Positions 1 to 5,587 of a stretch of DNA of 5,976 nucleotides are shown here, in pieces. The DNA is from Deltaproteobacteria bacterium (GTDB lineage: Bacteria; Desulfobacterota; Desulfarculia; Desulfarculales; Desulfarculaceae), in the NCBI GenBank assembly GCA_020444165.1, contig JAHLLK010000144.1, positions 1-5,976 of the forward strand, given 5' to 3'. The first letter of the stretch is position 1, and the number at the start of each line of letters is the position of its first letter. The notes below the pieces were generated by a model. That model did no database searches, was not told the DNA's origin, and saw nothing but the letters and a program-made list of their open reading frames with translations. Position numbers and translations under genes: made by a program.

Positions 1-87
1 GCGAGCAAACTACGGGAGCGGGCGAGGTTGGTGCGGAGGTCAACCTCGCCCGACACGATATGCCAGCCGCGGCACGCGGCCACGCGG
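1..87 (+). repeat. Dispersed palindromic repeat, copy A
   Basis: This copy begins at or before the window edge. It contains a perfect 11-bp inverted repeat, GGGCGAGGTTG (20-30) and CAACCTCGCCC (41-51), around a 10-nt loop. It is followed by the family core CCGACACGATATGCCAGC and a GC-rich tail with GCCGCGG. The same order of elements recurs at 1556-1630, 1722-1792, 2852-3013 (reverse strand) and 5821-5976. One plus-strand frame is open across the copy and reads RANYGS...PTRYASRG, close to the RANFGS...PTRYARRG reading of the reverse-strand array. It lies immediately downstream of the OsmC-family stop codon, so the hairpin may form the 3' end of that transcript. No T-tract follows on either strand, so it is not a classical terminator. 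Confidence 0.75.
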
Positions 88-612
88 CTAGAGCTTGAGT
101 TTTTCGCCGTTCAGCCACTGCTTGCCCTTCACCGATATCGAGCGGACCAGGGTATCCATGACCGGGCAGTGGTCTTCGACCATCTTGATGAGCTGGGCGA
201 TTTGTTCCTTGGAGGCAGGGGACTCGAGGCGGGTTTCGAACTTGATCTCGGTGTAGCCGGCCGGGATGTTGTCGTCCAGGGCCAAGAGGCCTTTGAGGTC
301 CAGGTAGCCGCGCGCGTTGACTTCCACCTTGTTCAGGGGGATATCCATGAGGGCGGCCATGGCCGCGTACATGATCTCCTGGCAGGTGCCCAGGGCGGCC
401 AGGAGCAGTTCCACGGGGTTGGCCCCGGAGTCCTTGCCGCCCAGGAGCGGCGGCTCATCCACCGGCAGGGGCGGAAAATCCCGGATTTTCGCCTCGCAGG
501 TGACGCCGGAGATCCAACGGGTTTCCGCGCTGAACACCACCTCGGAGTTGGCCGCGCCAGCCGCCACTTGTTCCCGCAGGCCGCCGATGGCGGCTTTCAG
601 ATCATCGCCCAT
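88..612 (-). CDS. OsmC family protein
   Basis: The 174-residue product fits the OsmC/Ohr fold. Family members are cytoplasmic, usually dimeric, thiol-dependent proteins; characterised ones reduce organic or other peroxides. The two expected cysteines are visible: C77 in LGTCQEI at the start of the central helix, and C149 in DHCPVMDTL. The segment GGKDSGANPVELLLAALGTC (58-77) is also typical. The length is slightly above the usual 130-150 residues because of an N-terminal helix (about 1-25). The ATG start is secure: AGGAGGA at 621-627 sits 8 nt upstream. The gene stands alone. It runs in the same direction as the DsrE-like gene 260 bp upstream but is too far away for certain co-transcription. 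A repeat copy starts at its stop codon. The subfamily, and therefore the real substrate, cannot be told from sequence. Confidence 0.92.
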   Translation of the reverse strand: MGDDLKAAIGGLREQVAAGAANSEVVFSAETRWISGVTCEAKIRDFPPLPVDEPPLLGGKDSGANPVELLLAALGTCQEIMYAAMAALMDIPLNKVEVNARGYLDLKGLLALDDNIPAGYTEIKFETRLESPASKEQIAQLIKMVEDHCPVMDTLVRSISVKGKQWLNGEKLKL

Positions 613-831
613 GCTCTCTTTCCTCCTGTTTGCGGGTGCCGGCCGCCCGGGGGCGTCGTAGCGGCCTCCTTTGTGTTCTTGTACCAGGCTAACAGAACCC
701 GACCGCGCAGGGGGTAGAATCGATTTTAAAAAAAGGAGCGCGGAGGACCCGGATTGGTTGCGTTCGGGTTTCGAGCGGGGCGAGCCAGAGGGAAGTTAAA
801 CGACAGCAGACGGTCAGATAGGGGGTTCAGA
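613..831. other. Intergenic region between the OsmC and DsrE-like genes
   Basis: I see no gene here. The stretch holds the OsmC Shine-Dalgarno (621-627) and an A-rich run at about 724-734. On the minus strand a TGGTACAAG sequence (about 680-688) could be a weak extended -10 for the OsmC gene, but I find no matching -35, so I do not call a promoter. Confidence 0.4.
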
Positions 832-865
832 GCGTTCCGGCCGCCCAGCGGGGAAGCCGGAACGC
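832..865 (-). terminator. 3' hairpin downstream of the DsrE-like gene
   Basis: The perfect 10-bp arms GCGTTCCGGC (832-841) and GCCGGAACGC (856-865) enclose a 14-nt loop. They begin 9 nt past the TAA stop of the DsrE-like gene. Position and symmetry suggest a transcript end or a stabilising 3' structure. The minus strand beyond the stem reads TCTGAACCCCC, with no U-tract, so intrinsic termination is doubtful. Confidence 0.4.
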
Positions 866-874
866 CCGCGGGGC

Positions 875-1327
875 TTAAGGCTTGATGTAAGCGTAGCCTT
901 CCTGCTGCAGCTTGGTCAGCTCGGCCACGCCGGCCGGCACCACCATGACCTTGATGACCAGGTTGTCGGGATCCATATTGTGGGCCTTTACGGTGTTATT
1001 GCACAGACGGAACACCAAGCCCTGGCCGGTGAGCTTCTGCAACATCTTGGCGAGGTCCTCGGTGGTCTTCTGCTTGTCCAGCATCACCCAGGCTTTGGAG
1101 TGCACCACGGCGGTAATCTGCAGATTGTCCAGGCCCACGGCGTTGATGTGGTTTTGCATGTTCTTCAGGCCGCCCAGGTTGATTTTGGGATCATCGCCGT
1201 TGAAGTGATAGACCACCTTTTGTTTGCCATAGCCCTCTGCTGCCCTGGCGGGAATCGGCAAGGAGAAAGAAAACAGGCTGAGGGCCGCGAGCAGAGCGAA
1301 GGTGAGAGGGTATAAAATTCCTTTCAT
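875..1327 (-). CDS. Secreted DsrE/DsrF-like family protein
   Basis: The product has 150 residues. An N-terminal signal peptide is clear: a lysine at position 2, a hydrophobic core (about 4-22), and PARAA at 26-30, with likely cleavage after A28 or A30. The mature part matches the periplasmic DsrE-like group. It has VVYHFNGDDP at 38-47, LKNMQNHINAVG at 54-65, the beta-strand ITAVVHSKAW at 71-80, and the hallmark FRLCNNTV (106-113) with a single conserved cysteine, C109. Family members are linked to sulfur-relay chemistry, but most secreted ones have no proven reaction. I chose the ATG at 1327 because GGAG at 1335-1338 lies 7 nt upstream and the signal peptide starts there. An ATG 45 bp further upstream would add a charged 15-residue leader before the signal and looks wrong. 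The gene appears monocistronic, with a hairpin just after its stop. Confidence 0.88.
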   Translation of the reverse strand: MKGILYPLTFALLAALSLFSFSLPIPARAAEGYGKQKVVYHFNGDDPKINLGGLKNMQNHINAVGLDNLQITAVVHSKAWVMLDKQKTTEDLAKMLQKLTGQGLVFRLCNNTVKAHNMDPDNLVIKVMVVPAGVAELTKLQQEGYAYIKP

Positions 1328-1443
1328 GATCAGTCTCCGTTCCTTATTGTTTTCTCGGCAGGAATCCACCACTCGCTTCCGCTGAGCGGCAGTTGGGACG
1401 AGGCGGAACCGCAGTATAAATTACCCCTGGATGGCAGGGTGGT

Positions 1444-1453
1444 GGTATATACC
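1444..1453. promoter_or_regulatory. Palindrome GGTATATACC upstream of the DsrE-like gene
   Basis: This perfect 10-bp palindrome lies 117 bp upstream of the DsrE-like start, in an AT-rich pocket of a GC-rich region. It could be part of a promoter or a protein-binding site. No well-spaced -35 hexamer pairs with TATATA on the minus strand, so its role is open. Confidence 0.25.
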
Positions 1454-1474
1454 CTGTCTGTTACAATGAGGCCA

Positions 1475-1492
1475 TTGACCTGGGCAGGTCAA
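1475..1492. promoter_or_regulatory. 18-bp inverted repeat, candidate operator
   Basis: TTGACCTGGGCAGGTCAA consists of perfect 8-bp arms around a GG centre, about 150 bp upstream of the DsrE-like gene. Each arm contains a good -35 hexamer, TTGACC, but neither strand shows a good -10 at 16-18 bp. The symmetric arms and short spacer are what a dimeric regulator would bind. I cannot name the regulator. Confidence 0.4.
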
Positions 1493-1528
1493 GTTGTGCG
1501 ACGGCTGTCCTGCAACCCGAGGCTTATC

Positions 1529-1640
1529 GCCCGCAGCCTTTTGTTTGCGGTGCGAGCGGGCTTCGGGCGCATGTTAGTTAGTTCAGGTGGTTAGCCCGGA
1601 CCGACTCGCTATGCCAGCCACGGTGCGCGAATTTTCGTTT
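1529..1640 (+). repeat. Dispersed repeat, copy B (degenerate)
   Basis: The start carries GCGGTGCG, as in the linker of the copies at the window end. Then comes CTTCGGG (1561-1567), and the family core appears as CCGACTCGCTATGCCAGC, followed by CACGGTGCGCG. One frame reads PTRYASHGAR, but stops lie upstream in that frame, so this copy is not coding. A separate 6-bp arm pair, GCCCGC (1529-1534) and GCGGGC (1556-1561), lies in its first part. The central hairpin of copy A is not preserved. Confidence 0.55.
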
Positions 1641-1660
1641 TAAATTTCCTGCCCCGCTTG

Positions 1661-1792
1661 CGGCGGGTCCGGCGGCATCTGCACGCCGCCCGGGGCGTAA
1701 CGTAGCAGAGCGGGATTACTTCGGGAGCGTACAAAGTTGGCCTGAATGATGGCCTCTCCCGACCCGTTATGCCAGCCGCGGCTACGCGGCAC
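1661..1792 (+). repeat. Dispersed repeat, copy C
   Basis: The copy has two parts. First comes a tail hairpin, GGCGGC (1671-1676) with GCCGCC (1685-1690), which corresponds to the GGCGGC/GCCGCC pair of the terminal copies with extra bases in the loop. After a linker, a head starts with CGGGAGCG (about 1722) and ends in CCGACCCGTTATGCCAGC plus CGCGGCTACGCGGC. It abuts the ribosome binding site of the radical SAM gene, so the repeat now makes up most of the visible 5' leader of that gene. Reading the radical SAM frame upstream from 1809 runs through this repeat in a frame that differs from the PTRYAS frame. Confidence 0.65.
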
Positions 1793-1808
1793 GGAGGGAA
1801 GCGTTAGC

Positions 1809-2777
1809 ATGCCCAGAGAATTCCTCGACTGGCGCAAACATCGTTTGCCTTACCCCACCAGCCTCACCATTGACATCCACTCCCACTGCAACGCGCGGTG
1901 CAAGATCTGCCCCTACCCCACCCTGAAGGACACCCTGCCCATGGGCTTCATGGAGGAGGCGCTTTTCCACCGGCTGATCGACGAGTTCGCCGAGCTGAAG
2001 CGACAGCAGCACATTCGGGGCCACGTGATCTTCTGCAACATGGGGGAGTTGTTCCTGGACCCGCAGGTGCTGGACAAGATCGCCTACGTGCGAGACCGTG
2101 GCCTGGAACTGATCATCCAGACCAACGCCGCCCTGATGACTCCGGACAAGACCGACGCCCTGGTGGAGATGGGCTATGCCTCGCCAACCTATATCTCCTT
2201 CCACGGCATCACCCCGGAGGTGTACCGCAACATCATGGGCCTGCCCTATGAGAAGGCCCTGTCCCACACCCGCTACGCCATCGAGAAGCTGCCCGACGTG
2301 AAGATCCGCTCCTTCTCCTACCAGTACCCCCTGGGCGAGGCCCGCAAGGTGCTCCGATTCTGGCAAAGCGTCAAGCCCGGGCTGAACGTGAAGCTGCACG
2401 TGCCCAACTCCCGCACCGGGCTCCTGCCCCATCTGGCCCGCACGCCCCTCAAATACCCCGGCCCCTGGCTGGCCGGCTGCAAAAAGGGCCTGCCGCTCAG
2501 GGATATGGTGGTGGCTTTCAATGGCCAGGCGGTGCTCTGCTGCGAGGACATGGGCCGGCACGGGGTCCTGGGCGACGTGTCCCAAAGCTCCCTGGTGGAC
2601 GTGTGGAACTCCCAGCGGGCCCACAAGATCATGGACTATCTCTACGGCGGCGGTTGGGGTGAGCGGGACAGCAAATTCCTGTGCCGCCGCTGCGAGTTCG
2701 GGCTTTCCACCCAGTTCCGGCGGCTGGTCAAGAACGTGGATCACAACTGGCAGATGCTCACCAAAGCCACCTTCTAG
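1809..2777 (+). CDS. Radical SAM/SPASM domain protein
   Basis: The 322-residue product carries the radical SAM cluster motif CNARCKIC (C27, C31, C34) after a first beta-strand LTIDIHSH. These cysteines bind the [4Fe-4S] cluster that cleaves S-adenosylmethionine. NMGELFLDP at 77-85 fits the GGE-type SAM-binding strand. The C-terminal part has SPASM-like cysteines: C224, C244 and C245 in VLCCEDMGR, then GVLGDVSQSSLVDVWNS (252-268), and C292/C295 in LCRRC. These suggest an auxiliary cluster. Such enzymes modify peptides, sugars or cofactors; nothing nearby identifies the substrate. I chose the ATG at 1809 because GGAGG at 1793-1797 precedes it and the in-frame ATG at 1746 would translate the repeat. 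The gene is alone on this strand and has repeats on both sides, so it may be an accessory gene. Confidence 0.9.
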   Translation: MPREFLDWRKHRLPYPTSLTIDIHSHCNARCKICPYPTLKDTLPMGFMEEALFHRLIDEFAELKRQQHIRGHVIFCNMGELFLDPQVLDKIAYVRDRGLELIIQTNAALMTPDKTDALVEMGYASPTYISFHGITPEVYRNIMGLPYEKALSHTRYAIEKLPDVKIRSFSYQYPLGEARKVLRFWQSVKPGLNVKLHVPNSRTGLLPHLARTPLKYPGPWLAGCKKGLPLRDMVVAFNGQAVLCCEDMGRHGVLGDVSQSSLVDVWNSQRAHKIMDYLYGGGWGERDSKFLCRRCEFGLSTQFRRLVKNVDHNWQMLTKATF

Positions 2778-3013
2778 CGGCGTGCCGCCGGCGGCATGTT
2801 GCCGCCCCCAATGCGGGTCGGGCCAGGCTATCCTTCGCACCAAACCCCCACGCTCCCGGCCGCGTCGCCGCGGCGGGCGTAACGGGTCGGGGCTGGCTCT
2901 CCTCCGTACCGAACTCGCGCGCTCCCGGCCGCGTCGCCGCGGCGGGCGTAACGGGTCGGGGCTGGCTCTCCTCCGTACCGAACTCGCGCGCTCCCGAAGT
3001 TGGCTCGCCAGGG
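2778..3013 (-). repeat. Repeat array D with two perfect 69-bp tandem units
   Basis: On the minus strand this is the same family as copies A and C. Units 2852-2920 and 2921-2989 are identical over 69 bp. A further partial unit starts at 2990 and continues to about 3013, reading GCGAGCCAACTTCGGGAGC on the minus strand, against GCGAGCAAACTACGGGAGC in copy A. On the other side, 2778-2851 is a diverged unit that keeps CCGACCCGCAT and a GGCGGCA/TGCCGCC hairpin (about 2788-2804). The array begins at the radical SAM stop codon. Its minus-strand PTRYA frame is open through the whole array, but there is no sign that it is a gene. Confidence 0.85.
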
Positions 3014-3110
3014 GGAAACCTTCACGGAGCGGTGCCTCTTCAGCGTAGCGGACCCATCCAAGCTACTCCTTGCTTCCACCTCCCTCTCCCTTTAAGTAAA
3101 GCTTTTACCC
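3014..3110. other. Spacer between repeat array and terminator
   Basis: I see no gene in this stretch. GAGCGGTGCCTCTTC near 3037-3051 resembles the GAGCGGTGCGTCTATC linker of the copies at the window end, so the repeat array may have decayed into it. A pyrimidine-rich run follows at about 3067-3092. Confidence 0.35.
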
Positions 3111-3140
3111 AAAAGGAAACCCGGCCCTTGCGGGCCGGGT
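3111..3140 (-). terminator. Rho-independent terminator of the glycosyltransferase gene
   Basis: The perfect 9-bp arms ACCCGGCCC (3119-3127) and GGGCCGGGT (3132-3140) surround a TTGC loop. On the minus strand the stem is followed directly by TTTCCTTTT. It lies 29 bp past the TAG stop of the glycosyltransferase gene. On the plus strand the sequence after the stem has no T-tract, so it acts mainly for the minus-strand gene. Confidence 0.85.
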
Positions 3141-3168
3141 CGTTGAGTTCCTTTGGTTTCCGGAAGGC

Positions 3169-4980
3169 CTATAGCGGCGCCCGGAACAACATGGTGGAGG
3201 CCGTGAGGCCGCGCGCCTGCACCTTGCCGTAGAGGGCCATGGGCTGTCCGTCGGCCGGGTCCAACTCGCCCCATTGGGCGGTGAGCCGGGTCTCGCTGGG
3301 CGTTCCCTTGTCAAAGACCAACTCGAGGTCCTTGAAGGTGAAGTGCCCGTTCTCCAGGGCGGCCTCGGCCGCGTTGAGCTCCCACATGGTGCCGCGGTCG
3401 GTGACCTGGCTGTAGGAGACGTTGTTCACGGCCAAGCGGTTGGCCTGGGCCACTTGCTGCACCGGCCGCTCGTCCAAGACCGGGCCGGTCCGGAGCGCCA
3501 GGGAGAAGCCACTGCCCAGGGCCAGGGAGAGCGCCGCGGTGCCGAAGGCCAGGCCGGCCCGCTGCCACATGGGGGCGGGAGCCTTGGCCGTGGCCAGGTC
3601 GCGGGTCAGCCAGCCGCTGCGGTGGCAGGTCACCAGGGCCACGAAGCTGATCCAGAACAGGCCCAGGATGAAGTACACGCCGTAGAGGAAGATCCACAGG
3701 TTCTCGCTGCCCCGGTATTTCAGCCAGTACAACAGCGCCGGGATCATGCCCGAGACTACCGCGGCGATGATCAGGTTCAGGCCCACCCCCAGGGGGTTCA
3801 TGATGAGGTAGTACACCAGCCAGAACTTGAGCACCTCGCCCACGGTGAGCTGATAGATGTGCAGGAGCAGGTTGATGCGGGCGCCCAGGGCCGAGTCTTC
3901 GCGGAACTTGGTGAACAGGAACCCGGTCATGACGATGCTCTCGCGCACGTTGCTGCGGCCCCAGCGCATGAACATCTTGCACAAGCCGCGGTGCTTGGTG
4001 GGCACCTTGGTATAGACTATCGAGTTGCCCTGGAACCGCACGTGGAAGCCGGAGCGCAGGATCAGGTTGGTCAGGGCGCGGTCCTCGCCGATGGTGGCTG
4101 GACGACCGAAGAAGGTCTGGTTCATCCACTCGTCCATCACCGGCAGGATCACGCTGGCCCGATAGGCCGACAAGGCGCCCGGGGTGCACATGACCGTGTT
4201 GACCCGGCTTTGGGCGGCCCGGACGTAGTCGAAGCTGTAGGTGAACACCACGTCCAGCATGCGGGGGAGGATGCCGTCCGCTTTGTTCAGCACCCGCACG
4301 TTGCCGGCCACGCCGCCCACCTTGGCGTCCACCACAAAGGGGCTTACCAGGTTACGGATGGTGTCGGCCTCCACCAGACAGTCGCTGTCGATGGTGACCA
4401 GAACCTCGCCCCGGCTGCGCAGGAACCCGGCCAACAACGCCTTGCGCTTGCCGCCGTTTTTGGGCTGCTTCACCAGCTCCACCCGGGGGCCCAGTTCGCG
4501 GCCGGCCAGCTCCATCCACTCCCAGGTGTCGTCCTTGGAGCCGTCGTCCACGGACACGATCTGCAGCTTTTCCGCGGGGTAGTTGCTGGCGGCCACCGAG
4601 AGGATGGTCTCACGCACCAAAGGCCCTTCGTTGTAAGCGGGGATGATCACGCTTACCACGGGCAGCTCTTCATCGGAGACGCTGGGGGTGGCCTTGTAGG
4701 TAACTACCAGATAGATGCGCCAAACCAACACGCCGAAGCCCACGGCCACGGCGCTGGCCCAGATGAGAATCTCCGTCAAGCTGGCGGATTCGGGGTGGAA
4801 CAAGGGCACTGCCTGGACCCGGGACTCCAGACGGGACAGGTAGATGAAGGTGACCGCCATTGTTCCGAGCAGGGTCACCCATTTGATAATCGAATGGCTG
4901 AGTTTGGAGGCTTTATGAGCCTCCATTTCCAGATTGGCCTGACCAGCCGCGCCGGTCAGGGCCAGAGCTTGCTTTTCCAC
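3169..4980 (-). CDS. Hyaluronan-synthase-like family 2 glycosyltransferase with LptC-like C-terminal domain
   Basis: The product (603 residues from this start) is an inner-membrane processive beta-glycosyltransferase. Two N-terminal membrane segments (about 33-48 and 70-93) precede a GT-A domain. That domain shows IPAYNE (113-118), DDGS (145-148), NGGKRKA (175-181), the metal-binding DSD (198-200), and NQTFFGRPATIGEDRALTN (287-305), which carries the catalytic-base GED and closely follows class I hyaluronan synthases and NodC. The acceptor-site motif is MFMRW instead of QxxRW (RW at 339-340). Three more hydrophobic segments (about 368-451) lead to SGWLTR (455-460), the counterpart of the WGTR gating motif. 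A last membrane segment (about 472-495) leads to a domain at about 514-598, presumably periplasmic, with LptC-like features (WELNAAEA, then LTAQWGELDP and LYGKVQA). The GTG at 4980 has GAGG 6 nt upstream; a GTG at 5028 without a clear ribosome site would add 16 residues. The polymer made is unknown. Confidence 0.88.
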   Translation of the reverse strand: MEKQALALTGAAGQANLEMEAHKASKLSHSIIKWVTLLGTMAVTFIYLSRLESRVQAVPLFHPESASLTEILIWASAVAVGFGVLVWRIYLVVTYKATPSVSDEELPVVSVIIPAYNEGPLVRETILSVAASNYPAEKLQIVSVDDGSKDDTWEWMELAGRELGPRVELVKQPKNGGKRKALLAGFLRSRGEVLVTIDSDCLVEADTIRNLVSPFVVDAKVGGVAGNVRVLNKADGILPRMLDVVFTYSFDYVRAAQSRVNTVMCTPGALSAYRASVILPVMDEWMNQTFFGRPATIGEDRALTNLILRSGFHVRFQGNSIVYTKVPTKHRGLCKMFMRWGRSNVRESIVMTGFLFTKFREDSALGARINLLLHIYQLTVGEVLKFWLVYYLIMNPLGVGLNLIIAAVVSGMIPALLYWLKYRGSENLWIFLYGVYFILGLFWISFVALVTCHRSGWLTRDLATAKAPAPMWQRAGLAFGTAALSLALGSGFSLALRTGPVLDERPVQQVAQANRLAVNNVSYSQVTDRGTMWELNAAEAALENGHFTFKDLELVFDKGTPSETRLTAQWGELDPADGQPMALYGKVQARGLTASTMLFRAPL

Positions 4981-4986
4981 GCTTTC

Positions 4987-4990
4987 CCTC
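4987..4990 (-). promoter_or_regulatory. Shine-Dalgarno deciding the glycosyltransferase start
   Basis: On the minus strand GAGGGAAAGC precedes GTG at 4980-4978, with GAGG ending 6 nt from the start codon. The competing GTG at 5028 has only GGCGGG nearby and no usable purine-rich site, so I place the start at 4980. The competing start forms a 4-nt GTGA overlap with a doubtful small frame upstream, which keeps some uncertainty. Confidence 0.5.
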
Positions 4991-5513
4991 GAGTTTGCCA
5001 GGAAAACAATAAGGCGTGTGAACCTCACACACCCGCCGCATAATCAAGCAAGACTTGGGCCAGGCTACACAACATCCCGGGATAACGGTGATTTTCGTCT
5101 GCGCATTCCACGCCGTCGGAAATCTTACTTCCGTTAATCCACGCCGCCAGTAGGCCCCCGTGGGCGCACCAGCCCAAATTACTGGAATAGCGATATTTTA
5201 ACACGGAACCATCCCCGCGCATAATCGGAAAATCAACTTCCGTGTTTTTATGGGCGGGAACTCCGGCTTCCGTGCCGCTTCACCGCCGACCAGCCGACCC
5301 GGCTCCGCACGCCAGGACCGCCGGCCGCCCAGCGGCCATTTCCGCGAAACCTAAATCCGCCGCACGGTTTCGGCAAGGGGTTTTCGAAGAACCTGTAAAA
5401 TATTTTTTACCCGGCAACTACCCATTGAAAATCCCGCCTATTTGGCCGTAGGCAATATTGTCTGAACAACTTGCCCCTGCTGCGCAAGATATCGCTGCCC
5501 ATGGGTGCATTTC
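4991..5513. other. Long intergenic region upstream of two divergent genes
   Basis: I see no convincing gene in this stretch. A minus-strand frame at 5025-5222 (65 codons, ATG start) ends in a GTGA overlap with the alternative glycosyltransferase start. It has no ribosome binding site, no recognisable family and unusual codons (TTA, AAA, AGT, AAT). The rest probably holds the control regions of the two divergent genes. It contains CTTCCGTG twice (about 5237 and 5267), an imperfect palindrome GGTTTTCGAAGAACC (5379-5393), and directly after it an AT-rich inverted repeat, GTAAAA and TTTTAC around TATT (5395-5410). I see no riboswitch or structured RNA. Confidence 0.4.
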
Positions 5514-5522
5514 TGATATAAA
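5514..5522 (+). promoter_or_regulatory. Candidate extended -10 promoter of the regulator gene
   Basis: TGATATAAA forms an extended -10 element (TG, one base, then TATAAA). The -35 region at about 16 bp, CTGCCC, is poor, as extended -10 promoters allow. Transcription would start near 5529 and give a leader of about 60 nt that contains the 14-bp palindrome and the Shine-Dalgarno. Confidence 0.4.
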
Positions 5523-5564
5523 TTAGCCAACCTGGCTGCGAGTAATGGCGCCAGGCTTTCTCAA

Positions 5565-5578
5565 AGGTAGTACTACCT
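5565..5578. promoter_or_regulatory. 14-bp perfect palindrome at the regulator ribosome site
   Basis: AGGTAGTACTACCT is fully self-complementary and touches the Shine-Dalgarno GGAGGG (5579-5584). Outer bases CCAGG (5551-5555) can also pair with CCTGG (5576-5580). It could be an operator for self-repression by the regulator, or an RNA element that masks the ribosome site. The sequence alone cannot separate the two. Confidence 0.45.
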
Positions 5579-5587
5579 GGAGGGCGC

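Noticed and set aside
20..51. Intrinsic terminator of the OsmC gene
   Set aside because: The stem is perfect, but no T-tract follows on the minus strand, and the hairpin is an integral part of the repeat family.
1746..1808. Upstream ATG as start of the radical SAM gene
   Set aside because: The extra 21 residues would be translated repeat. GGAGG at 1793-1797 points to the ATG at 1809.
1782..2843. A 353-codon minus-strand frame over the radical SAM gene
   Set aside because: It is an antisense shadow with low-complexity composition. The plus strand carries the CX3CX2C motif and a proper ribosome site.
2852..2989. CRISPR array
   Set aside because: The 69-bp units are directly adjacent with no unique spacers between them, and no cas genes are present.
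2828..3079. An 83-codon minus-strand frame across repeat array D as a gene
   Set aside because: It consists almost entirely of the repeat translated twice, with no ribosome site seen. It is useful as evidence for the frame of the repeat but not as a gene.
3274..5043. A 589-codon open frame on the plus strand
   Set aside because: It lies opposite the glycosyltransferase gene, is rich in H, G, Q and A as expected from a GC-rich antisense frame, and shows no domain. The minus-strand protein has complete catalytic motifs and a terminator.
5525..5560. Sigma-54 promoter before the regulator
   Set aside because: TGGC-type sequences occur on both strands near here, but none gives GG and GC at the required 10-bp interval.
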